From Euzebya sp051004735 (lineage in GTDB: Bacteria > Actinomycetota > Nitriliruptoria > Euzebyales > Euzebyaceae), in assembly GCA_051004735.1 (NCBI GenBank), contig JBPCKA010000021.1:21086-85085 (forward strand): DNA of 64,000 nucleotides, given 5' to 3'. A program made the translations under genes and the position numbers. Shown in pieces: positions 32,213-41,484 of this stretch (within the stretch, counting starts at the first letter, position 1; each line of letters begins with the position of its first letter). Below the pieces are notes generated by a model. The model was not told the origin of the DNA. It was given only the letters and a program-made list of their open reading frames with translations, and did not search any database.

Positions 32213-33712
32213 ATGTCCTCAGCAACGATTCCCTCACTGGACCCGCAGCACGGTCTGACCGGACCGCCGCCGCCCCACCAGACGGTGCGTCAGCCGACCC
32301 GGACCGCCACCATCACCGTGGTGGCCCTCACCGCCATGGTCGGCGCCATCGCCGCTGGGGGACCCCTGGCTGGTCTGGGCGCGACGGTGATCCTGCTGTC
32401 GGTGCTGCTGGCGGTAGGGGTTGCCGGTCACAGCCCGTGGTGGACCGCGTCACTCCTGGCGGCCACGGCCGTGCCTGCCCTGCTCCTCAGCCTGCGCAGT
32501 GCACCGGAGTTGACGGTGCTGGCCTATGGTGCCGTCACCGGCCAACTGATCATTGCCGGTACGACGGTGAGCGGCGCGCGACCGTGGACGTTGGGGCCGG
32601 TTGGGCTGTTGCTGCGCATGACCGAGGCGATGTCGCATACCGTCTTCGGTCCGGACCTGTTGCGAAGCCGGGGCCGATCTCGCGGGGGTCGCACCAGATG
32701 GCGAGGCAACCGCGGCCTTGCGGTGCTTCGTGGTCTGTTGCTGGCCGTGCCCCTGATCGGAGTGGTTGGCTGGCTGCTCAGCGCCGACCTGGTGTTCGCC
32801 GATGTGATCCGCATCGACCTGCCCCCAGACCTGTGGGGTCGGGTTGCCGCCGCAGCCGGGGTGGCATGGCTGACCACCGCGGTGCTGCGGGGCATGGGCA
32901 CGACGCCGCTGCCACTACCGGTGCCTGCCAGGCGCTGGCTGGGGATCACCGAGGCAATCACGGTCCTGGCGCTACTGGTCGGTGTGTTCGCGCTGTTCGC
33001 AGCCACACAGGCCTATGCGGCTGCCGGCGGTGCCTCCCACATTCTTGCCCAGGCCGGGCTGACCTACGCCGAGTACGCCCGCGAGGGATTCTTTCAGATG
33101 ATCGCCGTCGCAGTCATCACGCTGGGGGCGCTGACCGGCATCAACGTCGCGGTCCGTATGCGACCTGACGGGACCACCGCACCCGCCGTCCGCTGGCTGA
33201 GCCTGTTGGCCACGCTGCTGGTGATGGTCATCGTGGGTGTGGCCCTGCGGCGTCTGGATCTGTACAGCCAGGCGTTCGGGCTGACCCGGCTACGCCTGTG
33301 GGCCGCACTCGGGACGGTCTGGGTCGGCGGGATCTTCGTGCTGCTGGCACTCAGGATGACCGGACTTGGCCGGCGGGTCAGCTGGTTGCTGCCGGCGGTG
33401 TGCGGATGGGCCTTAATCGCGGTGGTGGGCGTGATGCTGCTCTCACCCGACGCAGTGATCGCGCGTGCCAACATCGCCTTGGACTCTGCCGGCGTTCGTC
33501 CGTTGGACGTGCAGTACGCCGTCGGTCTGTCCTCCGACGCCGTCCCGGACCTGCTGATGGCCGCAGCTGATGGACGTTTGAGTGGCGGCGCCGCCTGGGC
33601 GGTGTTGGACCGGCTCTGCACCACGCCGGACCAGCCACAGGGATGGGCTGCCTACAATCGTGGACGAGCCCGGGCCGAGGTGACCCGGCGCGAGGTGTGT
33701 CAGCAATCCTGA
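32213..33712 (+). CDS. DUF4173-type polytopic membrane protein
   Basis: A 499-residue protein with about ten to twelve hydrophobic segments. The stretch LTYAEYAREGFFQMIAVAVITL (near residues 283-304) is the hallmark I associate with DUF4173. A soluble-looking C-terminal tail of about 70 residues follows the last helix. Function is unknown for the family. It lies 91 bases after the two-component system on the same strand and may be regulated by it. CAGGAG precedes the ATG. Confidence 0.75.
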   Translation: MSSATIPSLDPQHGLTGPPPPHQTVRQPTRTATITVVALTAMVGAIAAGGPLAGLGATVILLSVLLAVGVAGHSPWWTASLLAATAVPALLLSLRSAPELTVLAYGAVTGQLIIAGTTVSGARPWTLGPVGLLLRMTEAMSHTVFGPDLLRSRGRSRGGRTRWRGNRGLAVLRGLLLAVPLIGVVGWLLSADLVFADVIRIDLPPDLWGRVAAAAGVAWLTTAVLRGMGTTPLPLPVPARRWLGITEAITVLALLVGVFALFAATQAYAAAGGASHILAQAGLTYAEYAREGFFQMIAVAVITLGALTGINVAVRMRPDGTTAPAVRWLSLLATLLVMVIVGVALRRLDLYSQAFGLTRLRLWAALGTVWVGGIFVLLALRMTGLGRRVSWLLPAVCGWALIAVVGVMLLSPDAVIARANIALDSAGVRPLDVQYAVGLSSDAVPDLLMAAADGRLSGGAAWAVLDRLCTTPDQPQGWAAYNRGRARAEVTRREVCQQS

Positions 33713-33743
33713 TGAAGGCCTGCCCCACTGGTAGACCACAGTC

Positions 33744-34589
33744 ATGCCGATCGACATCGACAGACTGCTGTCTGCACCTCCGCTGGAGTGGGATTCCTCC
33801 TGGTCCGCACAGGACGTGATCCTGTACCACCTGGGCGTCGGGGCCGGGGTCCCACCCGATGATCCGGCTGAACTGCGCTACACCTTTGAACGGGATCTTG
33901 TCGTCTTGCCGACCTTCGGGACGGTGCCGGGGTTCATGCCGATTCAGAACTTCTCTGGGCTGCCCGGCCTGGACATCGACCTGCGGATGCTGGTGCATGC
34001 CGAGCACGAGTTGATCCTTCACGGACCGCTGGCCACCGCAGCCGCTGCCGTCTCCTCATGCCGGGCGACCGCCGTGCATGACAAGCGTTCGGGAGCGACC
34101 GTGACATTTGAGATGTCCACGGTCAGTGACGGTAAGCCGCTGGTGACCAACATCATGACGGCGTTCATCAAGGGCGAGGGAGGATTCGGAGGCGACCCCG
34201 GTCCGACACCTCCCCGCCTCCGGCCGCCCCGGCGTGATCCTGACGCGTCTGTGGTCGTGCCGACCCTGCCGCAGCAGGCGTTGCTGTATCGCCTGTCAGG
34301 CGATGCCAACCCCCTGCACGTCGATCCCGAGTTCGCGGCGGCCGCCGGGTTCGAGCGGCCGATTCTGCACGGGATGTGCACCTTCGGTATGGCCGCCAAG
34401 GCCGCGATAGGAGCCCTGGGTTTGGACGAGGAAGGCGACGTCGCCGGGGTCCAGGCTCGCTTCAGCGGAATCGTCCTGCCCGGCGACACCCTGGTCCACC
34501 ACGCCTGGCGCACGGAGGACGGGATCATCCTTGAGACCAGGGTGGGGGACAGAGCAGTGCTGAAACAGGCCAGGATCACCCTGCGCTGA
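33744..34589 (+). CDS. MaoC-type (R)-specific enoyl-CoA hydratase
   Basis: A 281-residue double hot-dog protein of the peroxisomal-type hydratase 2 family. The catalytic motif YRLSGDANPLHVDPEFAAAAGFERPILHGM (written here for its Asp and His; residues about 183-212) is complete in the C-terminal half. The N-terminal half, with LVVLPTFGTVPG, is the degenerate hot-dog repeat. It hydrates trans-2-enoyl-CoA to the (R)-3-hydroxyacyl-CoA. It is 31 bases after the DUF4173 gene. Other acyl-CoA enzymes lie in the window but not beside it. Confidence 0.88.
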   Translation: MPIDIDRLLSAPPLEWDSSWSAQDVILYHLGVGAGVPPDDPAELRYTFERDLVVLPTFGTVPGFMPIQNFSGLPGLDIDLRMLVHAEHELILHGPLATAAAAVSSCRATAVHDKRSGATVTFEMSTVSDGKPLVTNIMTAFIKGEGGFGGDPGPTPPRLRPPRRDPDASVVVPTLPQQALLYRLSGDANPLHVDPEFAAAAGFERPILHGMCTFGMAAKAAIGALGLDEEGDVAGVQARFSGIVLPGDTLVHHAWRTEDGIILETRVGDRAVLKQARITLR

Positions 34590-34619
34590 CCTGCCCCCTC
34601 AACCTGGTCTGACCGAACC

Positions 34620-34670
34620 CTCAGATCTGACCTTTGGGGTGGGTTTTCAGGCCCACCCCTCAGATCTGAG
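34620..34670. terminator. Bidirectional two-tier terminator hairpin
   Basis: An inner stem GGGGTGGG/CCCACCCC (34636-34643 with 34652-34659) has an 8-base loop containing TTTT. It is flanked by an outer pairing of CTCAGATCTGA (34620-34630) with TCAGATCTGAG (34660-34670). It lies between the convergent hydratase and binding-protein genes, and the outer arms are also direct copies of a CTCAGATCTGA sequence. Confidence 0.75.
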
Positions 34671-34672
34671 CT

Positions 34673-36037
34673 TTAGCTGGTGGAGGTGATGGTCTCCAGG
34701 GTCGTCAGCTCACCGGCGTCATCGAATTCTTTGACGTCGTAGGTGCCGACCGAGGGCTCACCGGCGTCGGTGAAGTCCATCGGACCAGAGGCGCCGTCGT
34801 AGTCGATGTCCTCGCCGGCGTCGATCAGTTCGATGCATTCGGCGTAGGAGGTGCATTTGGTGCCACCGGTGGTGACTGACACCATGTTCTCAGCGATTGC
34901 CTCGGAGGTGTTGGCACCACCCTGGTGGGCGGCAAGGGCGAAGGCGATGGCGCAGTCATAGGCCTCGGCAGCAAAGCCGAAGTCCTCAAGCTCGGGTGCG
35001 AACTCCTGCAGAGTGCTTTGAAAGTCCGCCGACGATGATGTCGCCGGAGCTGTCACGCCCATACCGGTCAGGACAAGGGGATCCTCGGGGTCGACCAGAC
35101 TTGGCAGGTCACCCGAGTTCAGACCGTCTGCGCCGAAGACGATGAGGTCTGCGGGGCCGATGCCACGCTCGATCATGGTCTGCAGGATACGGGCGCCTTC
35201 GTCGAAGGCGATCAGGGCCACGGTGTTTGCGCCGGAGTCAACGACCTGCTGGACCTCAGCGTCAAAGCTTTGGGCCATGGGGTCATAGGTGGTCTCAACC
35301 GCAACGGTTGCACCGGCATCGCCGAGGGCGGCAACGGTGGCGTCAAGCAGGCCTTGGCCGTAGTCATCGGCGCGGGCCAGGATTGCCACGTTGGTGCCGC
35401 CTGCCGCCACGATCTGCTCGGCCAGAACCGGTCCCTGCAGCGCGTCGGTGGGAGCCGCGCGGAAGTACAGGTCGCTGTCGTCGTAGTTGGTGAACGTCGG
35501 TGAGGTGTTGGATGGCGAGCACATGGCAACGCCGGCACCGGTGACCTTGTCGATGACCGTCAAGGAAATACCCGACGATGCGGCGCCGACGATCGCGTGG
35601 GTGCCGTCGGCCAGAAGGCGGTCAGCGGTCTGGTTGGCGATGGTGCCGTCACCGTCACCCTCATCACCGCCGTCGGCGAAGACTTCAGCGCCATTGGTGC
35701 CTCCGGCCTCGTTGATCTGCTGGATGGCCAGTTGGAAACCACCGATGATGGGTGGGCCCAGGAAGGCGAGCTGTCCGGTCTCGGGCAGCAGATAGGCCAA
35801 CTTCAGCGACCCGCTGTCGGTGATCTCGGGGGCGTCCTCGGAGGCGGAGGCCTCTTCGGTGACGGCATCGGTGGCGTCCTCGGTGGGTTCGTCCTCAGAC
35901 GAGGTGGCCTGCGTCACGTCGCTGACCTCGTCGCTGGGTGCAGCAGTGCCGGTGGTTTCAGAACCACCGCATGCGGCGGCCATCAGGGCAATCACGGCCA
36001 ACAGGGCTATCAGCTGTCGGGAATGGGTCTTTGGCAT
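34673..36037 (-). CDS. livK: Liv-type ABC transporter substrate-binding lipoprotein, copy 1
   Basis: A 454-residue type 1 periplasmic-binding-protein fold. The signal peptide ends in a lipobox with Cys23 (MAAACGGS). A Glu/Asp/Thr/Ala-rich linker of about 55 residues precedes the domain at KLAYLLPETGQLAFLG. Branched-chain amino-acid-type binding features include GASSSGIS-like AIVGAASSGISL and CSPSNTSPTFTNY. It is the downstream member of a tandem pair with very similar central sequence. No permease genes are adjacent, so the livHMGF operon 23 kb away is the likely partner. Confidence 0.9.
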   Translation of the reverse strand: MPKTHSRQLIALLAVIALMAAACGGSETTGTAAPSDEVSDVTQATSSEDEPTEDATDAVTEEASASEDAPEITDSGSLKLAYLLPETGQLAFLGPPIIGGFQLAIQQINEAGGTNGAEVFADGGDEGDGDGTIANQTADRLLADGTHAIVGAASSGISLTVIDKVTGAGVAMCSPSNTSPTFTNYDDSDLYFRAAPTDALQGPVLAEQIVAAGGTNVAILARADDYGQGLLDATVAALGDAGATVAVETTYDPMAQSFDAEVQQVVDSGANTVALIAFDEGARILQTMIERGIGPADLIVFGADGLNSGDLPSLVDPEDPLVLTGMGVTAPATSSSADFQSTLQEFAPELEDFGFAAEAYDCAIAFALAAHQGGANTSEAIAENMVSVTTGGTKCTSYAECIELIDAGEDIDYDGASGPMDFTDAGEPSVGTYDVKEFDDAGELTTLETITSTS

Positions 36038-36085
36038 GGGCTAACTCCTCACATCTTTGGGCGTCATCTGGGTCTGACAAGCACA

Positions 36086-36138
36086 GAGCCCGGACGCGCG
36101 GTCCGGGCCCTGCAACGTGATTCGCGATGTGGCGAATC
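36086..36138 (-). terminator. Two hairpins between the tandem binding-protein genes
   Basis: GCCCGGAC (36088-36095) pairs with GTCCGGGC (36101-36108) around a 5-base loop, and GATTCGC (36119-36125) pairs with GCGAATC (36132-36138) around 6 bases. Both lie just after the stop of the upstream copy (read on the reverse strand) and before the start of the second copy, so they may partly terminate transcription or stabilise mRNA. Confidence 0.5.
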
Positions 36139-36146
36139 GGCTCCTG

Positions 36147-37523
36147 CTACAGCGAGGAGGTAATCGTCTCGACCAGTTCGAGCTCACCATCGGCGGTGAA
36201 GATCTGCAGGGCATAGGTGCCCATTGACGGCTCGCCGGCGTCGGTGAAGTCCATCGGACCGGAAGGTCCGTCGTAGTCGATGTCCTCGCCGGCGTCGATC
36301 AGCTCGATGCATTCGGCGTAGGCGGTGCACTTGGTGCCCTCGATGGTGACCGACACCATGTTCTCGGCGATTGCCTCGGAGGTGTTGGCACCACCTTGGT
36401 GGGCAGCGAGGGCGGCTGCGATGGTGCAGTCGTAGCCCTCAGCAGCGAACAGCGTGTCGGAAAGGTCCGGCGCGAACTCGCTGAGTGCGGTGTTGAAGCC
36501 CTCGTCCGACGCAGGTGTCGGGGAGGTGGTCTGCATGCCCTCAAGGACTGCAGGGTTGTCCGGGTCGACCAGGCCGGGAAGGTCGTTTGTGGCCAGGCCG
36601 TCTGCGCCGAAGACGATGAGGTCGGCGGGGCCGACGCCACGCTCGATCATGGTCTGCAGGATGCGGGCGCCTTCGTCGAAGGCGATCAGGGCCACGGCGT
36701 TTGCGCCGGAGTCAAGGACCTGCTGGACCTCAGCGTCAAAGCTTTGGGCCATGGGGTCATAGGTGGTCTCAACCGCAACGGTTGCGCCGGCATCGCCGAG
36801 GGCGGCAACGGTGGCGTCAAGCAGGCCTTGGCCGTAGTCGTCGGCGCGGGCCAGGATTGCCACGTTGGTGCCGCCTGCGGCGACGATCTGCTCGGCCAGG
36901 ACTGGTCCCTGCAGCGCGTCGGTGGGGGCGGCGCGGAAGTACAGGCCGCTGTCGTCGTAGTTGGTGAAGGTCGGTGAGGTGTTGGACGGTGAGCACTGCA
37001 CCACGCCGGCACCGGTGACCTTGTCGATGATGGTCAGCGAGATGCCGGAAGAGGCAGCACCCATGATGACGTCCACGCCTTCAGCCAGAAGGCGGTCAGC
37101 GGTCTGGTTGGCGATGGTGCCGTCACCGTCACCCTCGTCACCTCCGTTCTGCTCCACGGGAACACCGTTGGTGCCACCGGCTTCGTTGATCTGCTCAACG
37201 GCCAGTTGGAAACCACCGATGATGGGTGGGCCCAGGAAGGCGAGCTGCCCGGTCTCCGGCAGGATGTAGGCCATGGTGAGAGCCTCGCCGTCGCCGGCGC
37301 TGCCCGCGTCGGTTGCCTCGGTCGGCTCGTCAGACGCGACAGCGTCGGTGGGTTCGTCGTCGGCCATCGCGTCGGTAGGTTCGTCGTCGGCCATGGCCTC
37401 GGTGGGCTCATCGGTTTCGTCGGTGCCGGCACTGCCGGTGTCATCGGATGCGCACGCGGTTGCGATGATGGCCAGCAGGGACATCATCGCCACCAGGCGC
37501 AGCCACTTGAACTTTGTGGTCAT
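36147..37523 (-). CDS. livK: Liv-type ABC transporter substrate-binding lipoprotein, copy 2
   Basis: A 458-residue paralogue of the adjacent gene. The ATG at 37523 gives a signal peptide with lipobox Cys24 (IIATACAS). The linker carries about four 9-residue repeats of the type DEPTDAMAD. The binding domain starts LTMAYILPETGQLAFLG and aligns throughout with copy 1, with a nearly identical centre. Differences cluster in the linker and the last 120 residues, so the two may bind different ligands or be expressed under different conditions. The upstream region is shared with polA. Confidence 0.9.
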   Translation of the reverse strand: MTTKFKWLRLVAMMSLLAIIATACASDDTGSAGTDETDEPTEAMADDEPTDAMADDEPTDAVASDEPTEATDAGSAGDGEALTMAYILPETGQLAFLGPPIIGGFQLAVEQINEAGGTNGVPVEQNGGDEGDGDGTIANQTADRLLAEGVDVIMGAASSGISLTIIDKVTGAGVVQCSPSNTSPTFTNYDDSGLYFRAAPTDALQGPVLAEQIVAAGGTNVAILARADDYGQGLLDATVAALGDAGATVAVETTYDPMAQSFDAEVQQVLDSGANAVALIAFDEGARILQTMIERGVGPADLIVFGADGLATNDLPGLVDPDNPAVLEGMQTTSPTPASDEGFNTALSEFAPDLSDTLFAAEGYDCTIAAALAAHQGGANTSEAIAENMVSVTIEGTKCTAYAECIELIDAGEDIDYDGPSGPMDFTDAGEPSMGTYALQIFTADGELELVETITSSL

Positions 37524-37892
37524 GCCACGAACTCCTCTTGGGATCGGGTGTGCCTGAGCGGGACGGACCAGCCGACCCGCCACTGGCAGTTTGCTTCCTA
37601 TTTGTGAGGAGGTGGGCTGTTGGCCCATACCTTCTCAAACGGCCGCCTCACAGATGAACGTGTCGCGGCTCGACCTCCTACACGGGTAGTAACCTACTAC
37701 GCTGGTAAGAGCGCTGTCGCGACTTTCATGAGCGGGGTACATCAGCACCTCGGCGCAGTGGCCGTCGAGGCAGACTACGCCGTCCTGCGTAAGGCTTCGA
37801 CACCGCTAGTGAGATCTCCTCCACCAGTTCCCTTCCGGTGACACCGGCCGTGTGGGATGGGGTGTCGCAGCGACGGCGTAGGATCGCGGGCG
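37524..37892. promoter_or_regulatory. 369-base divergent region between livK copy 2 and polA
   Basis: I see no supported gene here. It contains the dyad GTAGTA-ACC-TACTAC (37686-37700), made of the same half-sites as the dyad at 6454-6466 in front of the other binding-protein gene. It also contains CCGGTGACACCGG near 37832-37844. TAGGAT at 37879-37884 lies 8 bases before the polA ATG and could be the -10 of a leaderless polA transcript, but I found no good -35. Confidence 0.4.
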
Positions 37893-40640
37893 ATGACCCG
37901 CCCCACCTTGGCCTTGATGGACGGCTACAGCCTGGCCTATCGCGCGTTCTTCGCCCTGCCTGATGACCTGCGAACGACCACAGGTCAGGTCACCAACGCG
38001 GCATATGGCTTCACGTCGATGTTGATCAAACTGCTCGATGAACACCCACCGGAGGGTGTCGCCGCCGTGTTCGACAAGGGCCGACCCGCCGAGCGGACCC
38101 AACTGCTGCCGCAGTACAAGGCCAACCGGACCGAATCCCCCGACGAGTTCAAGAGCCAGTTGCCGTTGATCGACGAGGTTCTGACCGCAATGTCGGTGCC
38201 GCGGGTGGACCTGGCCGGGCAGGAGGCCGACGACCTTATCGCAAGCTACGCCGAGAGCGCCAAGTCGGCGGGCTGGGATGTTCTGATCGTGACCGGTGAT
38301 CGGGATCTGTTCCAGTTGATCGACGATCATGTGAAGGTGCTGTACACGCGACGTGGGATCACCGACACCGTGGTGATGGACGCCGCGGCCGTCGAGGAAC
38401 GGTACGGCGTGCCCCCGGCCTCCTACCCGATGCTGGCTGCATTACGGGGGGACCCCAGTGACAACATCCCAGGGGTGCCAGGGGTGGGGGACAAGACTGC
38501 GGCCAAGCTGCTTGCCGAGTGGGGAGACCTCGACGGCATCTATGCCAATCTGCCCCAGCTTCGGGGCAAGAAGGTGCCTGCGATGCTGGCGGAATACCGC
38601 GATGCGGTCTATGTCAGCCGGACGGTCACGACGGTCAACCGGCTGCTGCCACTTCCGGTACCGGTCGAGGAACTGCGCATAGGCGACATCGACACCGAGG
38701 CCGTCCGGCGGCTGTTCGCGACCCTTGAGTTCAGGTCGCTGTGGGACCGGTTGAACGAAACCGTCCTGGGGGAGCAGGCCCAGCAGAAGGCCGGCGGGTT
38801 CGACACCACCCCTCAACGCGCGACCGCTGGGGATCTGGCCAACTGGATCGCCAAGGTCCCGGCCGGACAACCGCTGGCTGTCGTCGGCTTCACCGCAGGG
38901 CAGCTCCCCGATCCCACACCGGTCGCAGTCGCGCTGGCGGCGGCGGGGGCCGATCCGATATCAGGGGTGATGGCGTCGCTGGATGACGGCGATAGGGCGG
39001 CACTGGCGGGGGTTGTCACGGGCGACAGTGGTCATCTGCTGTGGGTCCACGACGGGAAGAAGCTGCACCACTTCGCACGGTGTGTCGGTCTTGGAGCGGT
39101 GGCGCAGCCGACGATTGACACCGAATTGTGGGCCTACATCCTGCAACCTTCGGGACGCACGTATGACCTTGAGCAGTTGTCGCTGACGTACCTGAACAAG
39201 AACCTGGCGACCGAGGAGGTGGCGCAGGCTGCCGATGAGGGACCCGCGCAACTGGGATTGCTGCTGAGTGAGGTTGGTACCGAACCCTCCGACACGCAAT
39301 GGCACGGACGAGCGCTGCGGGCGCAGGCGGTCTTTGAATTGGCCGAACTGCTGGATGCCGAGGTGAGCCAGCGGGGACAGGTCGAGTTGGTGCGCTCGAT
39401 CGAGGTGCCCCTGATCGCAGGTTTGGCCGACCTTGAACGTGTCGGAATCACCGTCGACGGCGCGGTTCTGGCAGAACTGGGCCAGGACCTGCAAACCAAG
39501 GTCGAATCCTCCCGTGACGTGGCCCGGGGTGCGTTGCTGGAGGACCCAAATGACTTGGATGAGTTTCTGGACCTGGCCTTCCTGGACTCACCGAAGAAGC
39601 TTCAGCAACTGCTGTTCGGAAATCTCGGCCTCAAGAAGACCAAGAAGATCAAGACAGGGTGGTCGACGGACGCCGCAGAGCTGAACAAGATCATCGGGGA
39701 GCACGCGGTCTTGCCCGCCATCCTCGATTATCGCGAGTACAGCAAGCTGAAGGGCACCTACATCGATCCGTTGATGAAGCTGGTGGGTGGTGCGCGACGT
39801 GGTCGAATCCACGCGGAGTTCAACCAGACGGTGGCTGTGACCGGTCGTCTGAGCAGTCAGAACCCAAACCTGCAGAACATCCCGATCCGCTCGGACCTTG
39901 GTCGCCAGATCCGCCGGGCGTTCGTGCCGGGTGAGGGTTTTGCTGCGCTGCTGGTTGCCGACTACTCCCAGATCGAACTGCGTGTGATGGCTCACCTGTC
40001 GGGCGACGAAGGGCTGTTGGCGGCGTTCGGCTCGGGCGAGGACATCCATGCCCAGACCGCTTCGATGGTCTTTGGAGTGCCCATCGACCAGGTCAGCAAC
40101 CAACAGCGTTCAAAGATCAAAGGGATGACCTATGGCCTGGCCTATGGTCTCAGCGCCTTCGGGTTGGCTCAACAACTGCTGATCGGCAGGGAGGAGGCGA
40201 CCGAGTTGATGGACGCCTACTTCGAGCGATTCCCGGGGGTCAGGGCCTACCTGTACGGCGGCGTGGAGGAGGCTCGTCGGACGGGCTACACCGAGACCCT
40301 CACCGGTCGTCGCCGCTACCTTCCGGACCTGATGAGCGACAACCGTCAGCGACGGCAGATGGCCGAGCGAATGGCCCTCAATGCCCCGATCCAGGGGACC
40401 GCCGCCGACATCATGAAGATCGCGATGAACCAGGTTCGTGACGCCATGGGGCAACGAGGATTCCGCTCGCAGTTGTTGCTACAGGTGCACGACGAGTTGG
40501 TGTGTGAGACCGTGGCCGAGGAGCAGGAGGACCTGCGGGAACTGTTGGTGTCCACGATGAGTGGCGTGATCGAACTGGCGGTGCCGCTTGAGGTGGATAC
40601 TGCCACGGGACCGTCGTGGGCCGAGGCCGAAAAACACTGA
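37893..40640 (+). CDS. polA: DNA polymerase I
   Basis: PolA (915 aa) fills gaps and removes RNA primers. The N-terminal 5'-nuclease domain is intact (LMDGYSLAYRAFFALP, GQEADDLIASYAE, GDRDLFQL, GVPGVGDKTAAKLL). The polymerase domain has motif A DYSQIELRVMAHLSGDE, motif B (KGMTYGLAYGLSAFG) and motif C LLLQVHDELVCE. The middle region (about residues 310-510) lacks the acidic ExoI-III motifs of proofreading enzymes, as in mycobacterial PolA. I chose ATG 37893 because MTRPTLALMDGYS matches family N-termini. Confidence 0.95.
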   Translation: MTRPTLALMDGYSLAYRAFFALPDDLRTTTGQVTNAAYGFTSMLIKLLDEHPPEGVAAVFDKGRPAERTQLLPQYKANRTESPDEFKSQLPLIDEVLTAMSVPRVDLAGQEADDLIASYAESAKSAGWDVLIVTGDRDLFQLIDDHVKVLYTRRGITDTVVMDAAAVEERYGVPPASYPMLAALRGDPSDNIPGVPGVGDKTAAKLLAEWGDLDGIYANLPQLRGKKVPAMLAEYRDAVYVSRTVTTVNRLLPLPVPVEELRIGDIDTEAVRRLFATLEFRSLWDRLNETVLGEQAQQKAGGFDTTPQRATAGDLANWIAKVPAGQPLAVVGFTAGQLPDPTPVAVALAAAGADPISGVMASLDDGDRAALAGVVTGDSGHLLWVHDGKKLHHFARCVGLGAVAQPTIDTELWAYILQPSGRTYDLEQLSLTYLNKNLATEEVAQAADEGPAQLGLLLSEVGTEPSDTQWHGRALRAQAVFELAELLDAEVSQRGQVELVRSIEVPLIAGLADLERVGITVDGAVLAELGQDLQTKVESSRDVARGALLEDPNDLDEFLDLAFLDSPKKLQQLLFGNLGLKKTKKIKTGWSTDAAELNKIIGEHAVLPAILDYREYSKLKGTYIDPLMKLVGGARRGRIHAEFNQTVAVTGRLSSQNPNLQNIPIRSDLGRQIRRAFVPGEGFAALLVADYSQIELRVMAHLSGDEGLLAAFGSGEDIHAQTASMVFGVPIDQVSNQQRSKIKGMTYGLAYGLSAFGLAQQLLIGREEATELMDAYFERFPGVRAYLYGGVEEARRTGYTETLTGRRRYLPDLMSDNRQRRQMAERMALNAPIQGTAADIMKIAMNQVRDAMGQRGFRSQLLLQVHDELVCETVAEEQEDLRELLVSTMSGVIELAVPLEVDTATGPSWAEAEKH

Positions 40641-40902
40641 CCGGGCAGGCCCGGGCGTTGTCCTACACTGCTTGAATGCGGTCACAGGTGGGTCTGGGAT
40701 CACTTGAGAACCTGGAGCCCGACGCGGCACCGGCGGAATGCTGATCTCCTCCTCGACGAGGGGCGCCGTGGAACGTCTGTTGCCCGATGGCAGCGTCGAC
40801 TCAACCGTTGCGTCCGTGGAGAGTCCCGGGGGCATGCGGGTTCGCGAGCAGTTTCGGCAGCGAGAACTTCCCCTACTGTCGCGGATGGATCGTGAGTGGC
40901 CC
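40641..40902. other. Intergenic stretch after polA; possible small frame, unproven
   Basis: A small hairpin CCGGG-CAGG-CCCGG (40641-40654) directly follows the polA stop and could help termination. A frame at 40738-40923 (+) would encode 61 residues beginning MLISSSTRGAVERLL. Its third-position GC is fairly high, but it has no recognised domain and no clear ribosome-binding site, and it runs 21 bases into the reverse-strand gene. I do not call it a gene. Confidence 0.25.
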
Positions 40903-41484
40903 TCAGCCCATCAGATGGCCTGAGCGGGCCTTGATCAGGTGGGTGACGCCGAGGACGGCTCCTGCCACGCAGGCACCGAGGGCCGCGAGCAGGACGATCA
41001 TGGACGGGACCCACCAGCCTGTCGGCAGTTCTCCGGTGCGGGTCGTCACCGCGGCCAAGATGGCCAGCGTGAGTGCGCCACCAGCGAGGAACTTCCACCA
41101 GTTGGCGGAAGCGGGACGGCCCGTGATGAGCCTGGACTGGCGATGGGCGACAACGGCCGTGATGCCGCTTGCCGCCGAGATGGCCAGCAGTATGCCCAGC
41201 CACCCGATGACGGAGCCGAGAATCGCTGCGACGATGGCCGCGGCGCCACTGATGAGTGCGAAAACCCAGGACACCAGGGTCGTGCTGTGACGGTTCATGT
41301 GAGCCTCCAGATGATGGTTCGGTATCGTGATGAGCAGGTCGAGGGCAAGACGGCCCCAGACCCGTAGTGCAGGTTCGGCCTGCAACTGATCGGACAACAG
41401 CAGCGCCATATCGGCGGCGTACTCGTCGCGGAACCGGCGCGGGTACAACCGCAGGCACACCCGGTACACAGCCACCGTGTTCAC
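40903..41484 (-). CDS. Membrane protein partnered with PadR regulator
   Basis: A 193-residue protein. The N-terminal 65 residues (VYRVCLRLYPRRFRDEYAADM and a short amphipathic region) resemble the cytoplasmic prefix seen on permease-like proteins next to PadR regulators. Four hydrophobic segments follow. The GTG start overlaps the PadR stop (GTGA), so translation is coupled. Such pairs usually form autoregulated membrane-stress or efflux modules, but no transport motif is present, so I leave the function open. Confidence 0.75.
   Translation of the reverse strand: MNTVAVYRVCLRLYPRRFRDEYAADMALLLSDQLQAEPALRVWGRLALDLLITIPNHHLEAHMNRHSTTLVSWVFALISGAAAIVAAILGSVIGWLGILLAISAASGITAVVAHRQSRLITGRPASANWWKFLAGGALTLAILAAVTTRTGELPTGWWVPSMIVLLAALGACVAGAVLGVTHLIKARSGHLMG

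Noticed and set aside
37620..37841. 73-codon + frame between livK copy 2 and polA
   Set aside because: No ribosome-binding site, domain or conserved start; it covers the divergent promoter region and a likely operator.
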